Source: Aurelia coerulea (taxonomy: Eukaryota; Cnidaria; Scyphozoa; Semaeostomeae; Ulmaridae). From it: a stretch of DNA of 64,000 nt. The DNA is taken from assembly GCA_039566865.1 (NCBI GenBank), contig CM076948.1, forward strand, positions 16,503,001 to 16,567,000. The letters run 5' to 3'. Made by a program: the position numbers and the translations under genes. This document shows positions 11,564 to 22,335 of the stretch, piece after piece (the first letter of the stretch is position 1; every line of letters begins with the position of its first letter). The notes under the pieces are model-generated. The model saw only the letters and a list, made by a program, of their open reading frames with translations, ran no database searches and had not been told where the DNA came from.

Positions 11564-12238
11564 TTAGATTCTAAAGGAATCAATCCTTCCAATGATGTGA
11601 TTTCTGTTATTTTTGACAGGAAATGGTGTTGCTGTTTCATTCTCAAGGCATTTCAACAGATGATTGCGCATTGCTGTATTGTCAAATATTACTTTTCTTG
11701 GATCCTGGCGAAAGCAAAGTTCTGTAGCAAATGCAATGGCGAAGAGTCCACAACTCGAGAAATCAGTTTGCAGCTGCACATCCTCATTTCTGGTGACAAT
11801 GCATGGTTTCTTGGAGATGAGGAGCTTTGCAATTATATGTTTTAACTCTTCTGGTAGATGAAGATCATTGAGGCTGTCATAGATGCTTACAACTTCAGTG
11901 TCTGCTGTTGCAATATTCGAGACTGTAACCCAATGTGATTCACTTTTATGCAAAATCTGAATGAACTCACCCTCTACTGGCTTTACTCGTTTGCTTTTGA
12001 TGGTCATAGTATCCTGAAATCCAGAGAGAGAGGGAAATTGTGACTTTAGAAGGTGCTGTGTAGCATTTATGATGTTACCACTCAACCATTTATCAGCAGA
12101 CATTAGAATTGCCTTGTCAGTTTGAAGCAGCCTCACTTTCCCAATGGTCTTCCAATGATCATCAACAACAGCAGAGGATAAGGACATTGATAAATTTTCT
12201 TTCATCTTGAGACTTGTCATCAGCAGAGTCTTATTCAT
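11564..12238 (-). CDS. C48/Ulp1-like cysteine protease domain (exon part)
   Basis: An open minus-strand segment of 224 codons. Visible Ulp1-type signatures in order are the His block (SHWVTVSNI, near residue 102), the Asp block (VSIYDSLND, near residue 118), and the Gln-Cys block (VQLQTDFSSCGLFAIAFATE, near residues 158-177). The His-Asp-Gln-Cys set is therefore complete. N-terminal of it, DKAILMSADKWLSGNIINAT is the substrate-groove segment seen in this family. SUMO-type peptidases of family C48 cleave ubiquitin-like conjugates; no substrate is predicted here. The ATG at 12238 is probably internal, since the exon continues upstream beyond an insertion. Confidence 0.75.
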   Translation of the reverse strand: MNKTLLMTSLKMKENLSMSLSSAVVDDHWKTIGKVRLLQTDKAILMSADKWLSGNIINATQHLLKSQFPSLSGFQDTMTIKSKRVKPVEGEFIQILHKSESHWVTVSNIATADTEVVSIYDSLNDLHLPEELKHIIAKLLISKKPCIVTRNEDVQLQTDFSSCGLFAIAFATELCFRQDPRKVIFDNTAMRNHLLKCLENETATPFPVKNNRNHIIGRIDSFRI

Positions 12239-12260
12239 CAGTGGTGTAAAGCGTATTCAG

Positions 12261-14127
12261 CCAAAATTTGCTCAAGGATAACCTAGGATTTACCTAGGTC
12301 AACCTAGGTGCATTGCTCATGGATTACCTAGGTTTGAACCTAGGTTTTCCTTGAGGCAATCCTTGGGCAGACCTAGGTAATCCTAGGTTTCAAATTGGAA
12401 CAACGTAGCTGTATCGGAAGATAGGAAAGCTCAAGGAAAACCTAGGTATGCTCAAGGATGCCATATATGGACGTTCTCAACCGATTCATCGACCTAGGTA
12501 TACCAAGGGTGTTAGGACACGGATATTTTAATTACGTATTTATTTACCTTGTTTTGATCTTCGTCTTGTTTTCTTGTCTTGTTTTCTTCTCTGTTCTGTT
12601 TCCTCTTCCTGATGTAAATGCCTCGTGTTATTTGAATATATCTTCCTTGTATTCCTGTGTCTTAGCGCGCCTTCGTAGAAGAAAGGTTTTTAAACCGCTA
12701 TGGCATTGCGGTTTAAAAACCTTTCTTCTGCGAAGGCGTGCTAAGACACAGGAATACAAGGAAGATGTATTCAAATAACACGAGGCATTTACATCAGCAA
12801 GAGGAAACAGAACAGAGAAGAAAACAAGAAAAGAAAACAAGACGAAGATCAAAACAAGGTAAATAAATACGTAATTAAAATATCCGTTTCCTAACACCCT
12901 TGGGTATACCTAGGTCTAACCTAGGTTATCTCGGAATAATCGAATAGGATCACGTGACGGAAGACCTAGGTTTTCTCAAGGTTAACCTAGGTTATTAAGC
13001 CTCTCCTTCAACACGTCAAAATCTAGGTTTAACCTAGGGGTGTACCGGTTGGAACCGGATTAACCAGACTTTTCATGCAATCTGATTCAAAATCGTTACA
13101 TCCTTGTAGCATCCTCAAACTGTCCTGTACGTATTTTTCGTTAGAAACTAAGAAGTTGACCCCGCTATCAATTCAATGTTCTTTCAAAATATCTGTTAAA
13201 TTGTGCATCACCTCTTAGCTGAATATATAGTACAGGAAATAAGTCAAAATTAATGTAATATACAAGAGGCTACGTATTTTGTAGACATGAAAACGGATTT
13301 CGCGGATGTTTTTTCGTCTACCTTTCTGATGAAGAGCATCATATGAAAAATAGATGCAACAAAAAGAATGCAAACATTAGAAGCACGGCATCCTCCTTTA
13401 AAAGCCCAAGATAGACAACGATGTTTCCTCGCTTCAAGTTTCTCGAGACTCGTACAGTTTTTCAAATCAAAACTTTTTGATGCCGCGGCAAATCTTTAGT
13501 CTCATTTTGTCTTTCTTTGCAAGTTCAACACCAAGAAAAACACAAACAAACCTTTCAATTGTTAACCAATATTTTCTTCCATCAAATTCTTGCAAATCTT
13601 TGTAACAAGTTACACAATTGACTTTCTCCATCGGAAAATTAAATGCAACAACTGCCAGTCATAACAGCAACGGAAAGAGTTAGGCCTCTCCGTCTTCAGA
13701 AAATTCTGTCCGTCTCACACAAATTGTGAGACTCTCACATCGAAATACTCACGCCATCCAAGAGTCGCCAAGGCGCGAAAGTATTGCCCAATCACAAATG
13801 TGAATCGCTGCCATGTGACTTGGAAAAAGCTCCAGGATTTATCATGGACCTTGAGCTCGTGTGATTGATCAAGGAAATTCTAGGAACCTTGGGACATTTC
13901 AAGGTTTTTCAAGGTCCTCGGGTGTGTACGATTTTCTCAAGGTTTGAAAATATACCTTGAAATTATAACTCAGCTCAAGGATTCTCAAGGACCTTGATCT
14001 ACTAATTTCAAGGTTTTTTGTCAGTTCAGATCTACCTGTTCAAGATTCCTGGGGATTCCTTGATCAGATCAAGGTTTTCTCAAGGAAAAGCAAGGAAATT
14101 CTAGGATCCTTGATCACAAAAATTGCC
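12261..14127. mobile_element. CCTAGG/CAAGG-rich foldback element inserted in the protease exon
   Basis: The ends are inverted: CCAAAATTTGCTCAAGGAT on the left; the right tip reverse-complements to GGCAATTTTTGTGATCAAGG. The left 800 bp carries 14 exact CCTAGG palindromes, mostly ACCTAGGT, around a large hairpin (12493-12915). The right 280 bp (about 13850-14127) carries many CAAGG/CCTTG words. In between (13050-13840) is ordinary AT-rich sequence. On its two sides lie the two pieces of the Ulp1 exon, so it is an insertion. No target duplication or ORF of its own was recognised. Confidence 0.7.
12493..12915. repeat. Near-perfect palindrome, ~206-bp arms
   Basis: The left arm 12493-12698 and right arm 12708-12915 are nearly exact reverse complements around a 9-bp centre (TATGGCATT). 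Each arm tip is a CCTAGG site. The two overlapping ORFs predicted here on opposite strands encode nearly the same peptide because of the symmetry and are not genes. Such a hairpin would be cruciform-prone. Confidence 0.93.
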
Positions 14128-14262
14128 CGGGACTCTTCCACTTCACCAGTATGTAATGTTGTTTCAAGGAGAATCTAGAGATAAAAACAAATGTCACTTT
14201 ATCCATTTCTCCAAAGTCCAGTTCAGTACCCTGCAATCATATCTTGGTTTCCACTTGATGTA

Positions 14263-15370
14263 CCGGGTGCGCCAAAATAAACTACATTAAGTGCAAAAAT
14301 TTTCGGCGTGACAAACTTTCGGACAAAGACTTGTCCGAAAGTTTATTTGTACGAAATATAGAGCTGTCCGAAAATTTGTCACGCCGAAAATTTTTGCAGA
14401 GATATGCGCATGCGCAGTAAAGAAATCTGAAATCGAATCTCTAGCACGTCACGAAAGACTATTGTAAACATACAAAGTTTTTGAAAAAAACTGTTTCCAA
14501 TCCAATATTATTGTCATTGGTCAGAACATGTGGTCAGAACAAATAACAACAAAGTCCTCTTCGCCTATCATGATTTATATTCTCTCACTATTGCTGATGT
14601 AATTCGCAAAGAATTCATATCAAAATGGCCAAAATTGAAGATGGTATCGAAAACGACGTAGAACAAGAAGACCCTTTTGCAGATTTAAAGTGGCTATGAC
14701 ACGACACCAACTACAATTAAAGCACGTATACAAAAAATTGATGGATACGAATAGAACAACAAAATTAGTGATTTTTTTGCTATTCTATTTTAGCAAATTT
14801 TATGTTTGAAGGGACTTTAGGACATGCTAGGACTCTATTCCAAACTTTATGAAGGTGATTTGTTTCAATAAATCTACAACCTGGTGTGATTTTGCATAAA
14901 TGATCCGATAACTAGTCAAAATGCTGTCCGAAAATTTATTTGTCCGAAATACCAAAAATGTGTCCGAAAATATTTTCGCCGAAGTTTATCGTCCGAAATT
15001 TTATCCGCCGAAAGTTTTTGTACTTAATGTATACACCTTTGGCAGGCCACAATAAATCGCACACTGGACCGATTTTGAAGATTTATGACTTAATCTTTAG
15101 TAGAAAGCCTGAATTAGATCCGAGGCTTTTTTGCTATTTTTTCTGTTCTCTGTTTTTAGAGCTAGAAGCGAGTTTCTTAAAATTTTCGTTTTCAAAAACA
15201 CTGAAAATGATAAAAAAATGTTGATCAAATTTTAAAAGACTCAACACAAAAAAAACAAAAGAAAACGTTTAAAGGGTGAGTTGGAGATTTAGTACGAAGT
15301 CTCGTACAGAGGATTACAATCAATTGATTTATCATGTCCTGCCAAAAGTGCATAGTTTATGTTGGACTGC
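14263..15370. mobile_element. CCGGGTGCGCC-tipped element (copy A), host of a nested MITE
   Basis: Begins TA-CCGGGTGCGCCAAAATAA. The same sequence continues after the nested element as GGCAGGCCACAATAAATCG. The right end near 15330-15370 carries a decayed CCAAAAGTGCATAGTTTAT. Copy B at 16288-17005 supplies the comparison. The interior has no gene. The stretch 15371-16016 after it holds nothing I can support. Confidence 0.65.
14285..15029. mobile_element. 745-bp TIR element with TCCGAAA repeats, TA duplication
   Basis: Starts CATTAAGTGCAAAAA and ends TTTTTGTACTTAATG with TA on both flanks (14283-14284, 15030-15031). Subterminal regions are dense in TTTCGGCG, GTCCGAAA and their complements in both orientations. 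No transposase ORF. It splits copy A of the CCGGGTGCGCC element. Confidence 0.85.
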
Positions 15371-16016
15371 CTTAGGACTCTGGAATTCTTGAGAATTCTG
15401 CCAAGTATCTTTTGTTCCTTAAGAATTCTTGTTCAAAAGAATTCAGAGCTTTTCATAGATGTCAAGAGTTCAATAATATCACAAGGTAAAGATTTCTTGA
15501 AAATCATTGACATTCTTGATATTTTCTTGTCACGTTATTGTAGACTGTTCAAACTAACATTAGAACTATAAACAATGGAATGTTGCTTTATGACATATTT
15601 ATAGAATTCAATCCATCATGGAGCAAAAGTACTTGGGTATCAGATCAACTCTGTAAAGTAGTGATGAGATAAAGTTTTCATCAAATTAATTGGATTGTAG
15701 CCATAGCAAGTTTTTCAGAGACAAGCTAAACAATTTATTAGATAGTTTGAAGAATTTCCGTGTATTGTGTTTGAGATTATAGATGACACATCATAACATG
15801 TCAAGCTGCACATTTCAGAAGTTTTGAAACAAATTTTAAAAAATGTGAAAGAAGTACTGAAAAGGTTTCCAGCCAGATCATACCCAGATAGTTGCAATAA
15901 TCAAATTTCAATGTTTAGGAATAGCATTTCCAATACTTTGTTGGAAAACGTTTGGATCTGGGCACTCTGGATTATTTCAGTTACCTAACATCTTTTAAAA
16001 CCTTATCATCACAAAC

Positions 16017-16063
16017 CTCATCTCTCTTCTGGGAGCGTTTGGCTTCAGCCTTTGTTCTGAAAT
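16017..16063 (-). CDS. Small linker exon of the SWIM/Ulp1 gene (proposed)
   Basis: On the minus strand a CTCCTCAG acceptor precedes 47 bp encoding FRTKAEAKRSQKRDE, followed by a weak GTTTGT donor. It enters in phase 1, matching exon B's exit (CCAG then GTAACT at 17212), and leaves in phase 0, matching the acceptor at 14174. The basic linker is plausible between SWIM and protease parts. The support is phase logic and reading, not homology search. Confidence 0.5.
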
Positions 16064-16287
16064 CTGAGGAGATCAAAGAGGTTTTGTTCAAAAGTTGAAT
16101 GTTGCATTTACCAAAAACTCAATGCTGTGTATTTGCATTCGCTATCAGATGAATAACACAAAAAGGTAGTCAAAAGAAGAATCAATACAAAGTCAAAAAT
16201 GAGCCAAAAACACACAGCTGTAGAAAAAGATGAAAAAAGGATTTATCACTGCTTATTTGCTTAGCTTAGGTGATTAGCCTTCTTCTA

Positions 16288-17005
16288 CTGGGTGCACCAA
16301 AATAAACTATGCACTTTTGGCAGGCCAGGATAAATCGTACACTGGACCGATTTTTAAGATTCATGACTTAATATTTAGCAGATAGCCTGAATTAGATTCC
16401 AGGACCTTTTGCAAATTTTTCTGTTTTCAGTTTTTAGAGCTGGAAGCGAGTTTCTTGAAATTTGCGTGTTCAAAAGCACCAAAAACGATAACAAATCATG
16501 GATCAAATTTTGTAGAGACTAAACATTAATGGAAAAAGAAAAGAAAAAACGTTTTCAAGGTGATTTGGGGATTGATTAGTGTAAACTTCTGCTTGAGCAT
16601 TATTTCAACAATTGGCCTGTTGCGAAATTTTGTAGTAGTTACAATAAAGTGCCGTCTCAAGTCGTCCCAAAATCAAAATTTGTACACAGGATTCCATGTT
16701 TGCTGGTGTCATGGCGCTTCCCTGATTGTCTTTTTAACCCCCTTGACACAGGAACACAACCTGCACCAAGGCATGAAAGCAAAACGAAAGACGTTTCTTT
16801 ATATCCTTGAAAATAATGCTACATTCCTCCCATTTCTACAAACTTTCGTACAGCAAATTTGCATTTTTTGCATTTGCATTGCAAAAAATCCTAGAATCTA
16901 ATTCAGGCTTTCTGCTGAAGATTAAATCATAAATCTTCAAAATCGGTACAGTGTACGATTTATTCTGGCCTACCAAAAGTGCACAGTTTATTTTGGCGCA
17001 CATGG
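16288..17005. mobile_element. CCGGGTGCGCC-family MITE (copy B), ~120-bp TIRs
   Basis: Left end CTGGGTGCACCAAAATAA, right end TTATTTTGGCGCACATGG, flanked by TA (16286-16287, 17006-17007). The arms stay inverted for roughly 120 bp each, including AATAAATCGTACACTG and CCTGAATTAGATT. It lies in the intron between exon B and the small exon of the SWIM gene. Confidence 0.85.
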
Positions 17006-17211
17006 TAGGAACAGATTAGCTTGGTCCATTGCATTATATTGTGAATTGAAGTTTGAGATCTTACTGACCAATATATTGTAGGTTACCTGATTAGATGTTT
17101 TTTCATGCAAAAAGAATGCACAAGTCTTTATCTTTAAGAATCTGTCGTACATGTATAAAAGTCTTATATTCATGTTTTACTTCCAGGAGTTAGACGCTGA
17201 AAGAAAGTTAC

Positions 17212-18154
17212 CTGGAAGTCCGCTTTTTATGTTTAAGTTGACATTGACATGTGCTGCTTTACTTTCATATGCTTGACCAAATTTCCGCTTTGCCGCCTTC
17301 TCCTGTTGCTGATAAGGTAGCTGTTTTATAATTCCAGTTTCCGTTGTCATGTCTTGGTCATACTGTTTTGATTCGCTATCTGAAATCTTTACTGTAGCTG
17401 ATCTTTTCCGCTGCATCTTTTGAACTATTTCTGGTTGGATGCGACTTGTATCTTCCAAGAGAAACCCATCTTCACTGTCAGCTATATCCTTCAAACTCTC
17501 GATTATTTCATTTAGTTTCACATAGAGGTTCTTTAGGGCGGTTTCTTCAGCTATGAGGAAAGTCAAATTCTTTATCTGGCTCAGGCTATCTCTGCATTCA
17601 CTTGCAATTGTCAGCCTATTGGCTTTGTGTTTAAGTAATTGTGCAGCTATCCCACTGACATCAGCACTACTTGTACTTGCAGATTCTCCCACCTCCATGA
17701 CCATCATTGGGACGTCACTTTCCACTGTTGGTGGCATTTCTTCTTGAGAGCAGGCTGGTTCAAGTGGAACTTTGTGATTATCATCGAGGGAAAAGTATGG
17801 TGAATCTCTGTACATGGCAGGAAATTTATACCACGAATGCGATGGAGGATTTATCATCGTGGCAAACATGTGCTTGCAAGGAAGGAGGCTCAATTTCCAG
17901 CTTTCACATTCACATGATGGCATTTTGTCATCTTCACCAAACAACACATTGTACACCTTAAACTGCGGTAAAGCGCGAATACTTTGAACTTGAACGTGGC
18001 CGTCTGCCTTCTCAACTACATGTTGTGGCTTTAGATCCCTTGCTGCCTGAAGACTTTGCATGCAGTGCAAAATGAAGGATTGACCAGCAAATCAGGCACG
18101 ATGGATTTATACTTTCGATAACCACTCGATGATTTTGCATTGAGTATCGCATAG
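17212..18154 (-). CDS. SWIM zinc-finger exon
   Basis: Minus strand, acceptor TTTTTCTAG before 18154, donor GTAACT after 17212. The SWIM motif C-x-C-xn-C-x-H is visible as CECESWKLSLLPCKHMFA, about 40% into the open part, followed by YKFPAMYRDSPYFSLDD. The rest is polar, with a predicted helical stretch (SECRDSLSQIKNLTFLIAEE). The first about 80 bp read in another frame (SSGYRKYKSIVPDLLVNPS), so one base appears to be missing near 18073. SWIM domains occur in MULE transposases, FAR1-like and ZSWIM proteins and bind zinc; the exact role here is unknown. Confidence 0.7.
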
Positions 18155-18846
18155 CTAGAAAAATAAAACCCGAGATTAAATCGTTTACTGCCAAAGATTA
18201 ATAGGACAAGGAAAAGGCTTTAGGTCATCTCTCTCCAGATTACAGTATTAGGAAACACTCAAGCTTAGCTGCATGGATAGTTTTTTTCCATGATAAAAGT
18301 TACCTGAATGTGAAATGTAGGTCTATTTTACAATGTCATATAGTCTTAAATGCTTTTGATTTATCAACAAATTCTAATGAAACGCAAGTGGAGCGTTAAA
18401 GAAGTTTTCTACCAGGTGAGTTGACAATGATTTCCGTGTGTTCTATCTCCAACCAATTCAGAATCTGTTATTTGATTGCGGTGATTAAGATCGTTTATGT
18501 CGATCTTTTATGTGGTCGTAAATTGGAGTGACACGTGTGACTTTTAGGATAATTATAGGTTTCCAGTTTATTGGCGATCGAGCAAATGGAACTCATTTTT
18601 TACTTATCAGATATATTTCTACAAATCTGGTTCGTGTATAACTTAATTTCAGTCAGGTACCAGCTTGTCCTTTACATCCTGAGGTTAACGAATTAAAAGA
18701 TAGTTGCATGTCTTGAACGAGACATCACAGGAATCCAAAGAAAGGCTAGAATTTGCATGTCTTAGTTGGTGATTTGTTTGCTGATAAGTCTCACGAAAAC
18801 CAATGACAATTTCTGTCAAACAATTTCATGTAGAGAACAAACTTAC

Positions 18847-19023
18847 TTTCTGTAGCTGTCTGCGAAGAAATTATCAATCAATATAGTTGCTAGTTGTGTG
18901 ACAGAGCATTTTCTTTTTTGCTTCAGGTAACTGTATTTCAACGATTCATTCTGTCGTTCAATGCCATTGTTCGTTTTGATCAGCACTTGAAACGAATTTT
19001 TCCTGAAGGCCCCAACGGCATCG
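18847..19023 (-). CDS. Upstream exon of the SWIM/Ulp1 gene
   Basis: A 177-bp minus-strand exon with acceptor CCTTGTAG and donor GTAAGT. It encodes DAVGAFRKNSFQVLIKTNNG, IERQNESLKYSYLKQKRK and a hydrophobic helix ending NFFADSYRK. The TNNG-x-ERQN-x-KYSYL block is characteristic of this SWIM family, directly preceding the SWIM part. Both boundaries are phase 2, consistent with exon B. Between 18155 and 18846 is intron with no other feature. Confidence 0.6.
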
Positions 19024-19317
19024 CTACAAGGAAAAAAGAGTTATTTTCAGGTTACTGTAACCCTTAAAACAAAAATTTCTTGGTGTTTCTTTTTCATCAC
19101 AATAGTATGGCATGAGTAGTTAATTACCATTTAAACCGACTCATTTCCAGAAATAGCTCCAATTACTTATAAAAATTAAGGATTTAAAAGGAGCAATCCT
19201 GAATAGACATAAGGCGATAAAAGTAAACTCTCCTGACCTTGCAGCTACATTCATAACATACTGTGTTGCTATTTTGTTGACATAATGCTTTTGCAAGACC
19301 GTGCTTGAGCTATATTG

Positions 19318-19640
19318 CTTGGGCTATCTTTAAAACACGGAATATGGAATGATGGAATGGAATGATGGAATGGAATGATGGAATCCCCGATAAAAATATG
19401 GAAATTGTCTCTTAAACGTCAATGGGAGGTTAAGTTTGCTTTTAAATAACACTGTGCTGGTGAGAAAATCAAGAAAATCGAGTAAATAATTTGTTTTCGA
19501 GCACCATTCCGCGTTTTCTCAAAGCATTCCGTATTTTCTCAAATCATTCCGTATTTTCTCAAATCATTCCGTGTTTTCTAAATCATTCCGTGTTTTCAAA
19601 ATCATTCCGTGTTTTCAAAATCATTCCGTGTTTTCCTTGG
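19318..19640. repeat. Fragment of the GGCTATC long-TIR family with tandem ATTCCGTGTTTTC
   Basis: GGGCTATCTTTAAAACACGG followed by GGAATGATGGAATGGAAT repeats matches the terminal sequence of the elements at 23724 and 24527. From 19503 to 19637 there are seven tandem units of 18-20 bp (CATTCCGTRTTTTCTCAAAT). These are the reverse complement of the left CACGGAAT words, so the ends form an inverted pair. Between 19641 and 19699 ATATCAGTAATG occurs twice, marking the junction with the LINE. Confidence 0.7.
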
Positions 19641-19699
19641 GAATCCCCTTTTCTTCAACACAGCTGTCTTATCACATCATATCAGTAATGGCCCGATGA

Positions 19700-21938
19700 T
19701 ATCAGTAATGTCGAAGGAGAACTTTTAGAGCCTCTTACGTCAAGCCTGGACCTGCATCAGTTAATCTCAGAGCCTACTCATTTCATTGGAAACAGCAAGC
19801 CGTGTATAGACCTTATTCTCACTGACCAGCCGAACTTGTTTGTGGAACCAGAGGTCCATCCTTCACTTGATCCGGTTTGTCATCACAGCATAATTAGTGG
19901 CAAAATCAATATCAGATGTCCACCCGTCCCTTCTTTTAACAGGAAAATTTGGGATTATGATAAGGCGAATACTAATGCAATACGCGAAAGCATCCTAAAA
20001 TTTCCCTGGGAAGTTCACCTTGCTAATCTTTCTCCTAACGAGCAAGCTAGTTTTTTCACGGAAACTCTTCTGAATGTTTTCTCAAATTTCACCCCCAATC
20101 AAAATATCAAAGTCAAACCACGTGACCCACCTTGGTTAAATCATGATATTAAGAATCTTCTGATGCGTAGTAAAAGAGCCTACAAGAAGTTTATCCGGAG
20201 GGGTTTTAGGGAGGAAGAAAGAGAGCAAGTCACTTTACTGAGGGACGATGTAAGCCGTTCAATCGAAAATGCTAAGCAAACTCATCTCGAAAAACTAGGT
20301 AATGATCTTGCAAACAAGGACACCGGAATAAAGAAGTATTGGTCCATTATCAATAGCTTTTTCAACAAGAACAAATTCCCTATCATTCCACCACTTCTGG
20401 TTAACGACGTGTTTGTGACTAATTGTACCCAGAAAGCACAACTCTTTAACGCACACTTCGTTCAACAGTGTTCCCTAATTGAAACTGGAAGCACACTTCC
20501 ACAATTTCATTACTTGACTGACCGAAGGTTGGATTCTTGCAATATCACAGAAGAGAATATTTTGAAGTTAATTCGCTCGCTTAATCCTAATAAAGCGCAT
20601 GGTTGGGATGGAATATCTGTAAGAATGATTCGTATCTGTGACTTCTCAATCGTGACCCCACTTAAAATCATTTTTCAAAACTGCCTTGAAAACGGAGTAT
20701 TCCCAAAAATATGGAAAAAGGGCAATATCGTTCCGATTCAGAAGAAATCTTCCAAACAATGGATAAAAAATTATCTTCTGCCAGTCTTTGGAAAAATGTT
20801 CGAGAAAGTTAGTTACTCGAGCATTTATGAATACCTTGAAAAAAACGGTCTTCTTTCAGCTAAGCAATCTGGTTTTAGACCAGGTGACTCGACAATAAAC
20901 CAGCTACTAGCAATTACCCATGAAATCTTTACTGCCTTTGACTGTAATCCTCCCTTAGATGTAAGATCTGTTTATCTGGACATTTCCAAAGCTTTTGATA
21001 GAGTGTGGCATGATGGCCTCATTTTCAAGATCCAAAGATGTGGAATTAGTGGTAAACTGTTACAACTCCTCGCTAGTTTCTTATCCGAGCGTCAACAAAG
21101 GACTGTTATAAATCGTAAATGCTCAAGTTAGGAAGATGTATCAGCTGGTGTGCCACAAGGATCGATCTTAGGTCCCCTTTTATTTCTCGTTTATATCAAT
21201 GATCTACCAGATGGATTGAAATCGAATGCTCGCATATTTGCAGATGATACGTCCTTATTCTCAGTTGTTCTAGATCCTCTTTCTTCTTCTGATGTTCTTA
21301 ATTTTGACCTTAACCTGATTAAATCATGGGCGCACCAGTGGAAGATGTCCTTTAATCCTGACCCATCGAAGCAAGCTGTACAATTGATTTTTTCTCGGAA
21401 GAGAGCACCTCTGAACCACCCCCAAATCCACTTTAATGACATACAAGTCTCTTCAGTTAATGAGCATAAACACCTTGGCCTTATTCTTGATAAAAAGCTA
21501 TCTTTCTCCTCCCACATAAAAGATCTTCTTGGTAAAGCTAACAAAGGAATAGGTATGATTAAATTTCTTTCCCGCTACCTGCCACGCCCTTCACTTGATC
21601 AAATCTATAAGTTGCATGTCAGATCACATTTTGACTACTGTGACATACTTTACCATGTTCCACCAGTGGATAATCCATACTCACATGAACGCACACAAAG
21701 TCTCCTTATGAATCGACTCGAATCGATGCAATACAATGCCGCCCTTGCTGTCACTGGTGCATGGAGAGGTACTTCTCGGGAAAAACTCTATAAAGAATTA
21801 GGATGGGAATCGCTCAGTAATAGGAGATGGTACAGAAGATTGGTTCTTTTCTTCAAAATCGTCAAGGGCCTCGCCCCTGCTTACCTTTCCTCGTTACTCC
21901 CAGAGATGAGTAACATAGTCTCTGAACATAGTATATAA
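19700..21938 (+). pseudogene. LINE (jockey/CR1-like) endonuclease end and reverse transcriptase, one nonsense codon
   Basis: The frame opens in the endonuclease C-terminus (LDLHQLISEPTHFIGNSKPC, then CIDLILTDQPNLF) and runs through the linker (RDPPWLNHDIKNLL) into RT. RT blocks include LNPNKAHGWDGISVRMI, KKGNIVPIQKK, SVYLDISKAFDRVWHDGL, AGVPQGSILGPLLFLVYIND, the catalytic FADDTSLF, and the thumb and C-terminal YKELGWESLSNRRWYRRLVL. A TAG at 21129-21131, where a Trp codon is likely, breaks the frame; it then continues in the same frame to 21938. The 5' end is truncated. The element is therefore nearly complete for RT but not functional as read. Confidence 0.88.
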
Positions 21939-22335
21939 AAGAAACATAGTCGTTTCCAGAGAAAGTGTGCAACCCCAGAAGAACCTCTTTCTGGGCTTGT
22001 GACAGCTAGCAGGATGGTAGGGACAAAACTTGTCTGTTCTTTCCTGTGCCATTATCGATTTAAACGTTAAGGTTGGGTCTTTCATTGGCCGAGAAATGGG
22101 GCAAAAACTGTAAGTTTAGCCTATGTTGGTGTCTGCTTCTCCATGATTCGTTGCTAATCCAATTTCCTGAAAGCTTTCCTCTATGGTGATTCTAAAGCAG
22201 CAGTACAGTATTTCCTAGAAAAATAAACGACACGATCTCTTTGAAATGATTGCATTTCCTCTTTCCAGACCTTTTCTTTAAAGAGGCTCTTCTCGGGTTG
22301 CACGCTTTCTCTGGAAACGTCTATGTTTCTTCTTT
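21939..22335. repeat. Inverted partial duplication of a repeat-family gene fragment
   Basis: About 45 bp at 21940-21990 is the reverse complement of 22288-22335 (GTTGCACGCTTTCTCTGGAA block). Both arms translate to the same peptide theme (LLGLH-FSGN-YVSSF), so this is an inverted duplication of coding sequence rather than a transposon TIR. No target duplication was seen. Confidence 0.6.

Larger units (their letters stand above)
11564..19023 (-). pseudogene. SWIM zinc-finger / Ulp1-like protease gene, disrupted
   Basis: I piece together five minus-strand segments. Exon A is 19023-18847, with IKTNNGIERQN and ending in donor GTAAGT. Exon B is 18154-17212 (SWIM). A 47-bp exon is 16063-16017. The last exon runs from an acceptor at 14174 to 11564 (Ulp1) and is split by a foldback at about 12261-14127. 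Phases agree at each junction (2, then 1, then 0) if one base is missing in exon B near 18073. The frameshift plus the insertion make an intact product unlikely. The domain order (TNNG-ERQN block, SWIM, C48 protease) matches a multicopy family I associate with cnidarian genomes, possibly MULE-transposase derived. Earlier exons are not seen; upstream lie a repeat fragment and a LINE. Confidence 0.65.

Noticed and set aside
12458..12897. Two opposite-strand ORFs with almost the same protein
   Set aside because: Both read the same ~206-bp palindrome arms; symmetry, not coding, explains them.
19503..19637. Regularly repeated ~19-bp units resembling a CRISPR array
   Set aside because: Units are contiguous without unique spacers and are a transposon subterminal repeat.
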